The notes under the pieces were generated by a model. That model did not search any database and was not told the DNA's origin. It was given only the letters and a program-made list of their open reading frames with translations. A stretch of DNA of 64,000 bases from positions 1 through 64,000 of the forward strand of contig DILV01000034.1 in the NCBI GenBank assembly GCA_002425225.1. Reading direction: 5' to 3'. Numbering within the stretch: the stretch's first letter is position 1; every line of letters starts with the position of its first letter. The DNA is from Thiothrix sp. UBA5583. Lineage in GTDB: Bacteria > Pseudomonadota > Gammaproteobacteria > Thiotrichales > Thiotrichaceae. Shown in pieces: positions 53,200 to 62,280 of this stretch. The position numbers and the translations under genes are program-made.

Positions 53200-54654
53200 T
53201 CAGGCTACCGTTTCAGCAGCGCCCTTGCCCTTGTTCCCGGAAGGGCTGGTAAACCGGTCATTCAGATGCTGGACAAAGCGGTCAGTGGCATCACGAATGC
53301 TATCCAGACGGCTGCGGGTACGTTTGCTCCACCCGGCAGGTGAAGTCTGGAAGATACTGCGCCAGAAACGGGTACTTTTGAGGAACGCGGGTGCAAGGTT
53401 GCCGTAGGCTTCTGGCTTGTTCAGCCGCTCTGCCATGCGTTTCGCCAGCTTGTTGCGGATCAGGAAATGCAGGCTAACTGCCAGCAGTACGGGGATCAGG
53501 ATGGCAATAACTGTCGCAAGCATGTTGCCCGCCAGTGATGCCAGCCAAGGAGGATTGAACAACAGCCCTTCCCAGTAGCCAAACTCGATACTCATCCCCA
53601 GCAGCGTAATTGCCAGCAGACCAAACACAAAAACATCCGTCATCAGCACCTGTTTTTTCCAGCTTTTCAGCGCTTCACGCAAACGTGGCACTGCCTGCTG
53701 CTCAATCTGGTTGGCCTGAGATTCCATTGAACCGATGATGCGGTAGGCACGCTCGATATTCACCCCTTCCACCCGCGTCATGATGCGCTGGTAATCAGCC
53801 TCACGCTTGGCGACATAACGCGCCCATACATTGGCATCGGCCACCGGGGTTGCCAGCTTGTCGTTGAACAGGATATGGAAGCTGCCCGCTGACAAACCCT
53901 GCTGCACCAACGATTTCTGCCAAGCAGATACGATGTCTTCCAGATTGTCTTCCCGTGCCGAGGTATCAATCTGGTTGAGGATAAACAGGAACTTACTGCT
54001 GTCGTTGCGGCGCATCGCCCCTTTGACCAGGTGTTCCAGCGTATCCTGCATCGCCCCCGGTTCGGGGTGGCGGGCATCAAAAAACACCAGCACCAGATCA
54101 GAAAGCTCGATAATGTGGTCGGTAATCCGCAAGGTGGATTTGCGTTGTTCATCCGCATCAAACCCAGGGGAGTCAATCAGGATTCTGCCACGCAGTTTTT
54201 CGCTGGGTGCTACCTTCATTTGCAGGTAGTTATCAATTTTCGCTCCTTCCCCTGCCGATACGTTCTCGATTTCCTCGCTGATCTGGTAGAAAGGGAAACG
54301 GGGGTCACCATCCAGCGCCAACCCAGGCAGGGTACGTACCTGCCCATCCGGGCTAAAGGTAATAACGGTAAAGCGGTCGTCAACGGCCTGATTGCCGGTA
54401 CGTTGCAGGTTTACATCCAGATAGCTATTGATAAAGCTGGATTTACCTGCCGAGAAAGTGCCCAGAATTGACACCAGCGGCCACCATGAGATTTGGGTAG
54501 CATAAGACTCACCAGCATCCAGCAGACCAAGTTTCTGGGCAACGGCATCCAGTTCACGGTATTGGTTCACGGCTTCGACCAAAACCGGATTCTCCCGTTT
54601 CAGATGTTCCTGCAACCGTTTAAGGCGTTGCTCCATGCGCTTGGCTGGTGTCAT
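53200..54654 (-). CDS. dynamin-like GTPase, membrane-bound
   Basis: This 484-residue protein has the dynamin-family GTPase domain: P-loop GTFSAGKSSFIN (~64-75), switch Thr after FTVITF, DSPGFD (~160) and NQID (~225). Two hydrophobic helices follow (residues ~345-362 and ~375-400), then a basic C-terminus. Such bacterial dynamins shape or repair membranes. It is followed by apbE and preceded by an unknown coiled-coil membrane protein (5-bp gap), so all three are cotranscribed. Confidence 0.85.
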   Translation of the reverse strand: MTPAKRMEQRLKRLQEHLKRENPVLVEAVNQYRELDAVAQKLGLLDAGESYATQISWWPLVSILGTFSAGKSSFINSYLDVNLQRTGNQAVDDRFTVITFSPDGQVRTLPGLALDGDPRFPFYQISEEIENVSAGEGAKIDNYLQMKVAPSEKLRGRILIDSPGFDADEQRKSTLRITDHIIELSDLVLVFFDARHPEPGAMQDTLEHLVKGAMRRNDSSKFLFILNQIDTSAREDNLEDIVSAWQKSLVQQGLSAGSFHILFNDKLATPVADANVWARYVAKREADYQRIMTRVEGVNIERAYRIIGSMESQANQIEQQAVPRLREALKSWKKQVLMTDVFVFGLLAITLLGMSIEFGYWEGLLFNPPWLASLAGNMLATVIAILIPVLLAVSLHFLIRNKLAKRMAERLNKPEAYGNLAPAFLKSTRFWRSIFQTSPAGWSKRTRSRLDSIRDATDRFVQHLNDRFTSPSGNKGKGAAETVA

Positions 54655-54659
54655 TCTTT

Positions 54660-55478
54660 TTATCCTTTGGTCATGCTGGCAAGTATTTGTTGCTGCCGCA
54701 ATGGGTCATCAATAGCACTATGCCCGTCTTTGGCCGTTGCAGCACCCTCAGGTGCTGGAATAACGTTTCCAGAGGCAGGCGGTGCCTCCTGAACAACCGC
54801 CTCAGGTGCAGTCCCACTGGTTGGAGGCACTATTGGCGGAGAAGATAATGTGGTTGCGGGTATCGACTGTGTACTGACAGGTGCTTGTTGTTGCGGTGTG
54901 GCCGTTGCCTGAGGCCATCCGTAATAACCATTATAGTAAGGCGTTGCACCCACGACAGGTGGTGGTACAACATACGGAGTTGTCTTGTCGCTGCCGAAGG
55001 GACTGAACTTGTTGAACATTTTCATAGGCCCGGAAATATTCTTGTTCATCGACCACATATCACGCTGCATGTTGTAGGTAGAAACAGCCATGTTCTGAGT
55101 AGAGGCATTCATCTGCTGGATGTTGCCCGCCATATCCTGCGTGCTATCGGTCATGATGCCTGTGGACTGGACAAGGTTGCCCATCTGATCGTTCATGGTC
55201 GTCATGGTTCCGGTCATCGTTACCATGCTGGTACTAACCGACTGGTTCATATCAGCAATGGTTTGCGTCAATCTGTGCACGTCAGTAGTTAACGACTGAA
55301 CCAAATAAAAACCATAAGCAGACAAGATAATGAAAGCCACCATAGCTGGATAGACGATCATCTGTAGAGTTCGCGTCACATTAACCTGACGTTGCTCGAA
55401 ATCTTGCAACTCATCCTCTACACCATGCAATTCGTGCTCGATTTCATCAAGCTCGGATGTTTTGCCACTCTTTACCAT
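54660..55478 (-). CDS. single-span membrane protein with Met/Thr/Asn-rich coiled coil, unknown
   Basis: This protein of about 272 residues has an acidic N-terminal helix (ELDEIEHELHGVEDELQDFEQ), a membrane helix (MIVYPAMVAFIILSAYGFYL, residues ~45-65), and a long amphipathic stretch with heptad-like MNQ/MTGTMTTMND/MNAST units (~75-160). A Pro/Gln/Tyr-rich tail with PPPVVGATPYYNGYYGW and TPQQQAPV follows. The helix topology puts the tail in the periplasm. ATG 55478 follows AGGAACCG. No known family; it sits just before the dynamin-like gene. Confidence 0.6.
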   Translation of the reverse strand: MVKSGKTSELDEIEHELHGVEDELQDFEQRQVNVTRTLQMIVYPAMVAFIILSAYGFYLVQSLTTDVHRLTQTIADMNQSVSTSMVTMTGTMTTMNDQMGNLVQSTGIMTDSTQDMAGNIQQMNASTQNMAVSTYNMQRDMWSMNKNISGPMKMFNKFSPFGSDKTTPYVVPPPVVGATPYYNGYYGWPQATATPQQQAPVSTQSIPATTLSSPPIVPPTSGTAPEAVVQEAPPASGNVIPAPEGAATAKDGHSAIDDPLRQQQILASMTKG

Positions 55479-55660
55479 CGGTTCCTGTCCTCTCATCCGG
55501 TTCTACCCAACATCCCTTGTCAGCCGACACCGGTACTGTGAATGCGTTTACGCTGTTTCCAAGGCGCTGCTCATCGTTATCTTCCGTCCTTTCCTTTGGT
55601 AGTAGCAACCGTGTAACCCGGTTTTGCTTTTCTTGATAATCTTGTTATCTGTACGACAAT

Positions 55661-55705
55661 AAAGCCAGTGTGGAGTCGTGTCAAACGCCACACCGGCTTT
55701 TTCAC
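55661..55705. terminator. hairpin terminator
   Basis: A 13-bp stem with one mismatch (55661-55673 with 55688-55700) and a 14-nt loop, followed by T on the plus side and CTTTATT on the minus side. It would end the minus-strand transcript that finishes with the gene at 55725, separating it from the 54660 gene downstream. Confidence 0.7.
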
Positions 55706-55724
55706 AGATGTTGCCGAAAAATGA

Positions 55725-56408
55725 TTATTTCAGGGCTGCATCAATTTTTTTGGCTAATTCAGGGTTAACCATGTCGACATACAACTTCATGTTGAATGCT
55801 TCACCGGTACGCCCCTGGGCAGCCAGTTGCGGAGCGATGTCCGCAAACAGTTCAGCCGCCTTGCTGGCATTACCCTGCTTCCAGAACACATTGGCAAGCT
55901 CGCCTTTGTAATCCAGTGAATCAGGTTTTTGCTCCAGCAATTTGCCATAGAACTCGGCAGCACGCTCCAGTTCATTGCTCCAGTAGGCTTCACGGGCAGC
56001 ACGCAACAGATCCTGTTCGCTTGCTGCCGGAGCAGCATTGGCATCAGCCGCAACGGGAGCTGGAACTGCGCCAGCTTGCTCGGCAACAGGCGCAACAGCA
56101 GGGGCTGCAACGGCTGGTGCTTGCTCAGCAGGAACAGCGGCAACCGCAGGTACTTGTTCAGCAACCACAACGGCTGGTGCTGCTACAGCTTGCCCGGCAA
56201 CAGGAGCCGCATCCTTACCATGTGCTGAAACAGCTTGCTTGCCAGCATCGACAGGATGAGCCGGAGCACTATGTGTGTCTTTTGCATGATCACCCTTGCC
56301 CGCCTTATCCCCTGCGCCACCCATGCCGAAATTCAGCAAAATGGCCAACACCGCCAGCAACCATGCCAGCAAAATAGGATGTTTCATTAACCAACGTAGA
56401 ATATGCAT
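55725..56408 (-). CDS. membrane-anchored Ala/Pro-rich TPR protein, unknown
   Basis: This 227-residue protein has an N-terminal membrane helix (HPILLAWLLAVLAILLNFGM), then an Ala/Pro/Val-rich linker (residues ~35-130, VAEQVPAVAAVPAEQAPAV), then a TPR-like domain (AAREAYWSNELERAAEFYGK, ANVFWKQGNASKAAELF). The linker could span the periplasm. It lies beside a ParA-like gene and the Pro/Ala-rich exported protein gene, both minus strand. Role unknown. Confidence 0.62.
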   Translation of the reverse strand: MHILRWLMKHPILLAWLLAVLAILLNFGMGGAGDKAGKGDHAKDTHSAPAHPVDAGKQAVSAHGKDAAPVAGQAVAAPAVVVAEQVPAVAAVPAEQAPAVAAPAVAPVAEQAGAVPAPVAADANAAPAASEQDLLRAAREAYWSNELERAAEFYGKLLEQKPDSLDYKGELANVFWKQGNASKAAELFADIAPQLAAQGRTGEAFNMKLYVDMVNPELAKKIDAALK

Positions 56409-56454
56409 CTGAATCTCCTTTTCCCTAGACCCTAGATATTATTAAAAGAATGTA

Positions 56455-57078
56455 TTAAACAGGATAAAGTGTACGCCCAAGTTCTTCGATTTCGGCTGCG
56501 GCTTTGGAACGCGGTTCCATCTCAAATACCGCCAGCCCTTCACTGAATGACCGACGATAAGTGGTACGCATGTACAAACGCGACTCCAGCAAACGGATTC
56601 CATCCAGCATCTGGATAGCCTCTGCTGCTTCATCAGTTTCACGCACCGCATGATGGGTGTCTGCCCGGTTGATAACAGCCAGCAGTTCAACAGGCTTGCC
56701 CGCCCGGATGGTTTCCACCATTTTCAGGAAACGCTGGGTTGACCAGACATCTGCCTGACTGGGAGAAACCGGAATCAGGATGCGGTCAGCCTGGCTCACC
56801 GCCTGTTCCAGTGCTGCCATGTCCGCCAGCCCTATGTCTACCAGGACTTCCGAGTGACCACCTTCCGTTCCCAGACTCCCGACCGTTGTCTGCGGCTGAA
56901 TAGCAGGCAAATAACCTTCTTCCTGCCGGATTTCAAACGCATCCAGTGTTGTCGCTTGCGGATCAAGATCATACACGACCACATGCCGGTTATGCCGGGT
57001 CGCCACCCATAACGCCAGATTGAACGTTACAGTACTCTTGCCTGTTCCACCCTTGAGATTACCGATCAGCGTAATCAT
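56455..57078 (-). CDS. ParA/MipZ-like P-loop ATPase
   Basis: This 207-residue protein has a deviant Walker A GNLKGGTGKSTVTFN (residues ~5-19), VYDLDPQATT, and VLVDIGLADMAALEQAVSQAD with a Walker B-like Asp. It lacks the N-terminal HTH of true plasmid ParA. MipZ/ParA ATPases position proteins or complexes in the cell. No ParB or centromere is seen, so it likely places or regulates the neighbouring envelope proteins rather than DNA. ATG 57078 gives the family N-terminus. Confidence 0.83.
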   Translation of the reverse strand: MITLIGNLKGGTGKSTVTFNLALWVATRHNRHVVVYDLDPQATTLDAFEIRQEEGYLPAIQPQTTVGSLGTEGGHSEVLVDIGLADMAALEQAVSQADRILIPVSPSQADVWSTQRFLKMVETIRAGKPVELLAVINRADTHHAVRETDEAAEAIQMLDGIRLLESRLYMRTTYRRSFSEGLAVFEMEPRSKAAAEIEELGRTLYPV

Positions 57079-57146
57079 TGCCTGACTCACTTCATCTGTT
57101 TTGTTCTGGCAACCCGCCCCTTGCAAAAGAGCGGGACACGCCAGAC

Positions 57147-58427
57147 TTACTGTTTGATAGGTTCCTGCTGCGACTGGGGCTGCATTTGCTGCGGCATCGG
57201 AGGCATCATCATTTGCCCGCGATGTTGCTGCTGTTGCATTCCGCCCTGCCCCATTGGGAAGCCCTGTTGCGGCATGAAACGCATGTCAGGCATCTGCATA
57301 CGTTGCTGCATCATTTGCTGTGGCATGGCTGGACGTGCCTGCATGGATTGCCCCTGCATTGGCGGAGCCATGTACTGACCGCCTTGTGGAGGCGGCATCA
57401 TGCCACCTTCAGGCATCGCAGGCATGGGAATGGCATACAGGTAGTAGTAGGATGCTGGCGGCTGCGGCATGACCGGTGGCATTGGAGCCTTGATGTCCTG
57501 GGCCACAGGCGCTGGTGGCACTGCCGGAGGCTGGGCAGCAGCACTCATGTCAGGGGCGGCTGGTACGGCTGGCGCATTGGCTTGAGGCATCGCAGGTGCT
57601 GGTGGTACAGCAGGAATCTGTGGTGCTGTCACTTCAGGAGCCGCAGGCGCCACCGGAACTGCTGGTACGGCAGGAACTGCCAAATCTTTAGCCTCAGGAA
57701 TGGCTGGAACGGCTGGAACCGCTGGCACAGCAGGTGTCGCCGGAGCTGCTGGTACTTGTGGCACGGCTGGAGCAGCAGGCACAGGTGGTACAGCAGGAAT
57801 GCTGGCTACTGGAGCAGCGGCTGCTTCCACAGGAGCCTGCTGTGCATTGGCAGGCGCGGCTGGAGCAACTGGGGCTTCTGGCACTTTCATTTCTGCTACA
57901 GCAGGTGCTACCGGAGCTTCTGGCGCTTTCATTTCTGGTACAACAGGTGCTACCGGAGCTTCTGGCGCTTTTACTTCAGCAATAGCCGGTGCGGTTGGAG
58001 CAGCCGGGGCTTCTGACGCTTTCATTTCTGGTACAGCAGGTGCTTCTGGTGCTTTTACTTCAGCCACAGCAGGAGCAGCGGCAGGTTGCGCTTCAACTGC
58101 GGGAACAGGTATTTGTGCGGCATTTTGCGGGGCAGCAGGCGCTGCCGGTTGCTCAGGCGTTGCAGGCACAGCAGGTGCTACTGGCTTTTCAGGAGCAACA
58201 GGAACAGCAGGCGCTTCAGGAGCAACAGGCGCTACTGCCGCCATTGCCCCCTGAGCCGCGCTAGCCTGTGCTTCCTGTGCCGCACCTTCTGTCATGAATG
58301 GCCCCGGCGGTGGAGGCGGCAAATTACTAGTTTCAGCCCATACATTGCTGCCAAACAGGCCAAGCGTAGCAGAGGTTGCTACCGTGGCAACTGCGATGGC
58401 AAGCTGCTTTTTATTGAACGTTTTCAT
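57147..58427 (-). CDS. exported Pro/Ala-rich repeat protein with Met/Gln-rich C-terminus, unknown
   Basis: This 426-residue protein starts with a signal peptide ([20 protein letters not shown], cleavage near VWA-ETS, residue ~31). Residues ~60-310 are imperfect repeats of APxVPxxPE type, with several [15 protein letters not shown] units. From ~320 it becomes Met/Pro/Gln-rich ([34 protein letters not shown]). No folded domain is evident. It could be an extended periplasmic spacer or surface polymer; the Met-rich part may bind copper. It lies just downstream of the RND pump gene. Antisense open frames here are artefacts of GC bias. Confidence 0.7.
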   Translation of the reverse strand: MKTFNKKQLAIAVATVATSATLGLFGSNVWAETSNLPPPPPGPFMTEGAAQEAQASAAQGAMAAVAPVAPEAPAVPVAPEKPVAPAVPATPEQPAAPAAPQNAAQIPVPAVEAQPAAAPAVAEVKAPEAPAVPEMKASEAPAAPTAPAIAEVKAPEAPVAPVVPEMKAPEAPVAPAVAEMKVPEAPVAPAAPANAQQAPVEAAAAPVASIPAVPPVPAAPAVPQVPAAPATPAVPAVPAVPAIPEAKDLAVPAVPAVPVAPAAPEVTAPQIPAVPPAPAMPQANAPAVPAAPDMSAAAQPPAVPPAPVAQDIKAPMPPVMPQPPASYYYLYAIPMPAMPEGGMMPPPQGGQYMAPPMQGQSMQARPAMPQQMMQQRMQMPDMRFMPQQGFPMGQGGMQQQQHRGQMMMPPMPQQMQPQSQQEPIKQ

Positions 58428-58447
58428 AAGTGTCGTCTTCCTTCAGA

Positions 58448-61400
58448 TTAAATATCCGTCTTGAGTTTTATTCCCCGTCTACCTGGGGATTTTCTCCGTT
58501 CCTTCGATTCGGTGGAAGAGGATACAGCATCGTCTACCGTTGTGCTGCCTGATTCCCCTTGTTGTTCAGCGGCTGGTTCTGTCACAGGCTGTACTGCCGC
58601 TTCTGTTTCATGTTGTTGCCGGGCTGACGTTTCGCTGGCAACCTCGATTGCTGTCGATTCCACCACAACAGCCGAAACTGCCGCTACCGGCTCAGCAGGT
58701 GCGGGCTTGGCATTCCCCCGCACTGCGGCTGCCGCAGCCAATACTCTGGCTTTAGCTTGTTGACGCTCTTGCTCACGCTTTGCTGCCTTGCGCTCTTTGG
58801 ACTTGCGCATCAGTTTTCCACCCGCAGCAAATAGGCCGCCGATACCCTGTGCGACCGACTGCATCAGGGAAACACCATACATACCCGCATAAGTAACCAC
58901 GGATTTACCCATTTTCGCTACACTTTTGCGTGGCTTGGAAGATTCCGGCGTTGCGCCACCTGCTCCCCCTCCTGTAGGGTCACGGGGATCAGGACAAACA
59001 TGCATGGACTCGCCCGCGCTGATACAACCCAACGGAATAATCAGCAAGGTCAACAAGGTTGCCACTGCACCACCAAAAATCAGGGATACTGCCATCCCTT
59101 GGAAAATCGGGTCAGACAGGATCACCATCGAGCCACCAAACAGTGCCAGTGCAGTAATCACAATTGGGCGGGTACGTGCTTCGCATGAATGGATGACTGC
59201 CTCCAGTACCGTTTCGCCTGACGCCACCGCCTCCCGCGCAAAGTCTACCAGCAGGATGGAGTTGCGCACGATAATCCCTGCCAAAGCAATGAAACCGATC
59301 ATGGAAGTTGCGGTAAATTCCGCGTTCATGAGCCAGTGACCCGGCACAATCCCGATCAGGGTCAGAGGAATCGGAGCCATGATGATGGCAGGCAAGGTAA
59401 AGTTGCCAAACTGCGCCACAATCAGCATGTAAATCAGCACCAGCGCGGCGGCAAACGCAATCCCCATGTCGCGGAACGTTTCCCACGTCACTGTCCATTC
59501 ACCGCCCCATTCAAAGGCAGTTTTGGCTTCCACGCCTTGCGGGGACTTGAGCCAGTAGGCTTCATCCACCAGTTTGGTTCCATCCGGCGTTACGTAACCG
59601 GCTCCATTGTTAGCTTTCGCTAGCAAGTCTTCTACCTGGCTTTGACCGTATACAGGTGCTGCCAAACGCCCGACCGTTTCAGCCGTGACGAATTCAACCG
59701 CACGCAAATCCTTGCGGTAAATGGGCTTATCCTGTTGGTCAAACACAAAGGTTCCCAACTCATGCAAAGGTACGAACTGCCCTGTGCGGTTTGTAACCGG
59801 CAATTGCGACAGGCGATAAATCTGCGAGCGTGCGCTCAACGGAACCTGCATCACAATCCGGGTTGGGTCAATCAGGGCATTTTTCTTGATGTCACCCAGA
59901 ATGAAGCCGCCCATCGCCATTTCCAGTGTACGGTTGACATCTTCTGCGGTGATGCCGTTACGCTGTGCTTTGTCGGAATCCACCTGGAACCGCAGGATCT
60001 GGTGATCCTCCTCCATCAGGTTGTCGACATCATCCAGATTCTCGGCTTCTTCAAACATTTTGGTCAGGTCTGCGGCAACCTGCCGACGGGTATTGGCATC
60101 CGGCCCGTAGATTTCAGCCACGACGGATTGCAATACAGGTGGACCAGGCGGCATTTCCACAACCTGTAACTTGCCATTGCTGCCTTCCAGCAAAGGCTGA
60201 AGCAAGGCACGCGCCTCTACAGCGATCTCATGACTGGTGCGTTTACGGTCGTGCTTGTCGGTCAATTGCACCTGGATGTCGGCCTGCCAAGGCTGTTGGC
60301 GCAGGTAGTAATGGCGCACCAGACCATTAAAGTTGAACGGTGAAGCTGTGCCCACATAAGTTTGCAAGGCAGTGACTTCAGGAATTTCCTTCAGTTTGGT
60401 TGCCAGCGTATGCACCAGATTGGCGGTAACTGGCAAAGCAGTCCCTTCCGGCATGTTCAATACCACGTTGAACTCGGGCTTGTTGTCCAGTGGCAACATT
60501 TTTACGCGCACGGATTTCAACGGATAGAACAGCAACATGCAGATGAAAAACACCACAATAATACCGATCAGGAAAGCCATGCCTTTCGTGCGGTTTGTCA
60601 CCAGCGGCACAATCATGCCACGGAACAACTTTTCCATTTTGGCTGCCTGCTTGTGCTCTTTTTCAGCAGCATCATGCAAACTGCGTAGGGATGGCTTGAA
60701 ACGGTTGGTCAACCACGGCGTAAAGGCAAACGCAGCAAACAGTGAAATCACCATCGCCACGGAACCCAGCACCGGAATCGGCAGCATGTACGGCCCCATC
60801 ATCCCGCTGACAAACCCCATCGGCAACAAGGCTGCAATAACAGTACCAGTTGCAAGAATGGTCGGGTTGCCTACTTCGCGCACCGCATCCACGGCAGTAT
60901 CAACATCGGTATTTTCGATCAGCAACCAGCGGCGATAAATGTTTTCCACCACCACAATCGCATCATCGACCAGAATCCCAATAGAGAAAATCAGCGCAAA
61001 CAGGCTTACACGGTCAATAGTCATACCCATGATCCACGCCGAAAATACCGTGGTGGTAATAACTGCTGGGATGACAATCAACACTACAAACGCAGCACGA
61101 ATACCCAAGAAAAACCATACCAGCAAGGTTACGATACCTGTCGCCACAAACAGCTTGAGGATCAGCTCGTCAACCTTGGCTTTGGCTGTTTCCCCATAGT
61201 TACGGGTAACAGCAACATTCACGTTGTCAGGAATGATGCGGCCTTTCAGCACGTTCAGCTTGTCCAGGACTGCGTTGGCAACATCCACACCGTTAGTACC
61301 ATGCTTTTTGGCAATTGCCAGTGTTACGGCAGGTGCATTATCAGCCACTTCCTTGCTGGCAAGCGCAGAACCGGTGTAATAGCCAACTGAACGCCCGGCA

Positions 61401-62260
61401 TCGCTGGGTTCTTCAGTAACGGTAGCCACATCACGCACATACACAGGACGCCCGTCGATAACGGCCACCATCAGGCGTTTCACATCTTCAGCAGAATTGA
61501 GGAAAGCGCCACTATAGACTCGGAAAACGCGCTGGTCAGGCTCCACCGCCCCGGTATTACGTTCAGAATTGGCCATGCGGATGGCATTCGCCACCTGTTC
61601 CAGCGAAACCCCGAAGGTTGCCAGACGCTCTGGCAAAATTTCGACTTTCAGCTCCTCGTGGCGACCATCCACAATGAAGCTCTGGCTGGTGTTTTTCACC
61701 TCACGCAGGCTTTGCAACACATCCAGCGCCACCAGTCGCAAGTTCGCATCATCCACTTGGTTCGACCACAAGGTCAGCGTGACCAGCGGCACATCATCCG
61801 CCCCCTTCGGCTTGACCAGCGGTGTCTGCACGCCAAACGGAATCTTGTCCTTGTTGGATTCCAGCTTGTCATACAGCTTGACCAGTGACGACTCCAGTTG
61901 CTCCCCGACGATGAACTGTACTGTCACCATCGACTGCTCACGGGCGGAATAGGAATAAACGTGATCCACCCCCGTCATCTCGTACATGATGCTTTCCAGC
62001 GGGCGGGAAATGAGGTTTTCAACCTCCTGTGCCGACGCCCCTGGATAACGGACAAAAATGTCCACCATCGGTACGGAAATCTGCGGATCTTCCTGTCGGG
62101 GCGTTACCCACATGCCCAAAACACCGACGGCAAAAAATGCCAGCAGCAACAAAAGGGACAATGGGGATGTAATAAACGCCCTGGCCATGGAGCCAGCCAT
62201 CCCTGGATTGTGGTGCGGGTGCGCGTGGGTTGCGTCGTGCTGCGAATCATTCATGGGCAT
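58448..62260 (-). CDS. RND-family efflux permease with long C-terminal tail
   Basis: This 1270-residue protein has a His-rich start (HATHAHPHHNPG), then the RND layout: a first membrane helix (SPLSLLLLLAFFAVGVL), two periplasmic loops (PGASAQEVENLISRPLE, YSYSAREQSMVTVQF) and TM4-type GILVDDAIVVVENIYRRW. A second half mirrors it (VPGHWLMNAEFTATSMIGFIALAGIIVRNSIL). The last ~195 residues, after LTLLIIPLGCISAGESMH, are an unusual cytoplasmic Ala/Lys/Glu-rich tail absent from AcrB-type pumps. The start could be 62254 instead. It is coupled with the adaptor gene 20 bp upstream. Confidence 0.9.
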   Translation of the reverse strand: MPMNDSQHDATHAHPHHNPGMAGSMARAFITSPLSLLLLLAFFAVGVLGMWVTPRQEDPQISVPMVDIFVRYPGASAQEVENLISRPLESIMYEMTGVDHVYSYSAREQSMVTVQFIVGEQLESSLVKLYDKLESNKDKIPFGVQTPLVKPKGADDVPLVTLTLWSNQVDDANLRLVALDVLQSLREVKNTSQSFIVDGRHEELKVEILPERLATFGVSLEQVANAIRMANSERNTGAVEPDQRVFRVYSGAFLNSAEDVKRLMVAVIDGRPVYVRDVATVTEEPSDAGRSVGYYTGSALASKEVADNAPAVTLAIAKKHGTNGVDVANAVLDKLNVLKGRIIPDNVNVAVTRNYGETAKAKVDELILKLFVATGIVTLLVWFFLGIRAAFVVLIVIPAVITTTVFSAWIMGMTIDRVSLFALIFSIGILVDDAIVVVENIYRRWLLIENTDVDTAVDAVREVGNPTILATGTVIAALLPMGFVSGMMGPYMLPIPVLGSVAMVISLFAAFAFTPWLTNRFKPSLRSLHDAAEKEHKQAAKMEKLFRGMIVPLVTNRTKGMAFLIGIIVVFFICMLLFYPLKSVRVKMLPLDNKPEFNVVLNMPEGTALPVTANLVHTLATKLKEIPEVTALQTYVGTASPFNFNGLVRHYYLRQQPWQADIQVQLTDKHDRKRTSHEIAVEARALLQPLLEGSNGKLQVVEMPPGPPVLQSVVAEIYGPDANTRRQVAADLTKMFEEAENLDDVDNLMEEDHQILRFQVDSDKAQRNGITAEDVNRTLEMAMGGFILGDIKKNALIDPTRIVMQVPLSARSQIYRLSQLPVTNRTGQFVPLHELGTFVFDQQDKPIYRKDLRAVEFVTAETVGRLAAPVYGQSQVEDLLAKANNGAGYVTPDGTKLVDEAYWLKSPQGVEAKTAFEWGGEWTVTWETFRDMGIAFAAALVLIYMLIVAQFGNFTLPAIIMAPIPLTLIGIVPGHWLMNAEFTATSMIGFIALAGIIVRNSILLVDFAREAVASGETVLEAVIHSCEARTRPIVITALALFGGSMVILSDPIFQGMAVSLIFGGAVATLLTLLIIPLGCISAGESMHVCPDPRDPTGGGAGGATPESSKPRKSVAKMGKSVVTYAGMYGVSLMQSVAQGIGGLFAAGGKLMRKSKERKAAKREQERQQAKARVLAAAAAVRGNAKPAPAEPVAAVSAVVVESTAIEVASETSARQQHETEAAVQPVTEPAAEQQGESGSTTVDDAVSSSTESKERRKSPGRRGIKLKTDI

Positions 62261-62280
62261 ATACCGTCACTGGTAAACTA

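Noticed and set aside
57078..58264. Long open frames on the plus strand opposite the Pro/Ala-rich gene
   Set aside because: They encode low-complexity Trp/His/Arg/Cys- or Ala/Gly/Thr-rich sequences with no domains; they arise because GC-rich Pro/Ala codons give few stops on the other strand.
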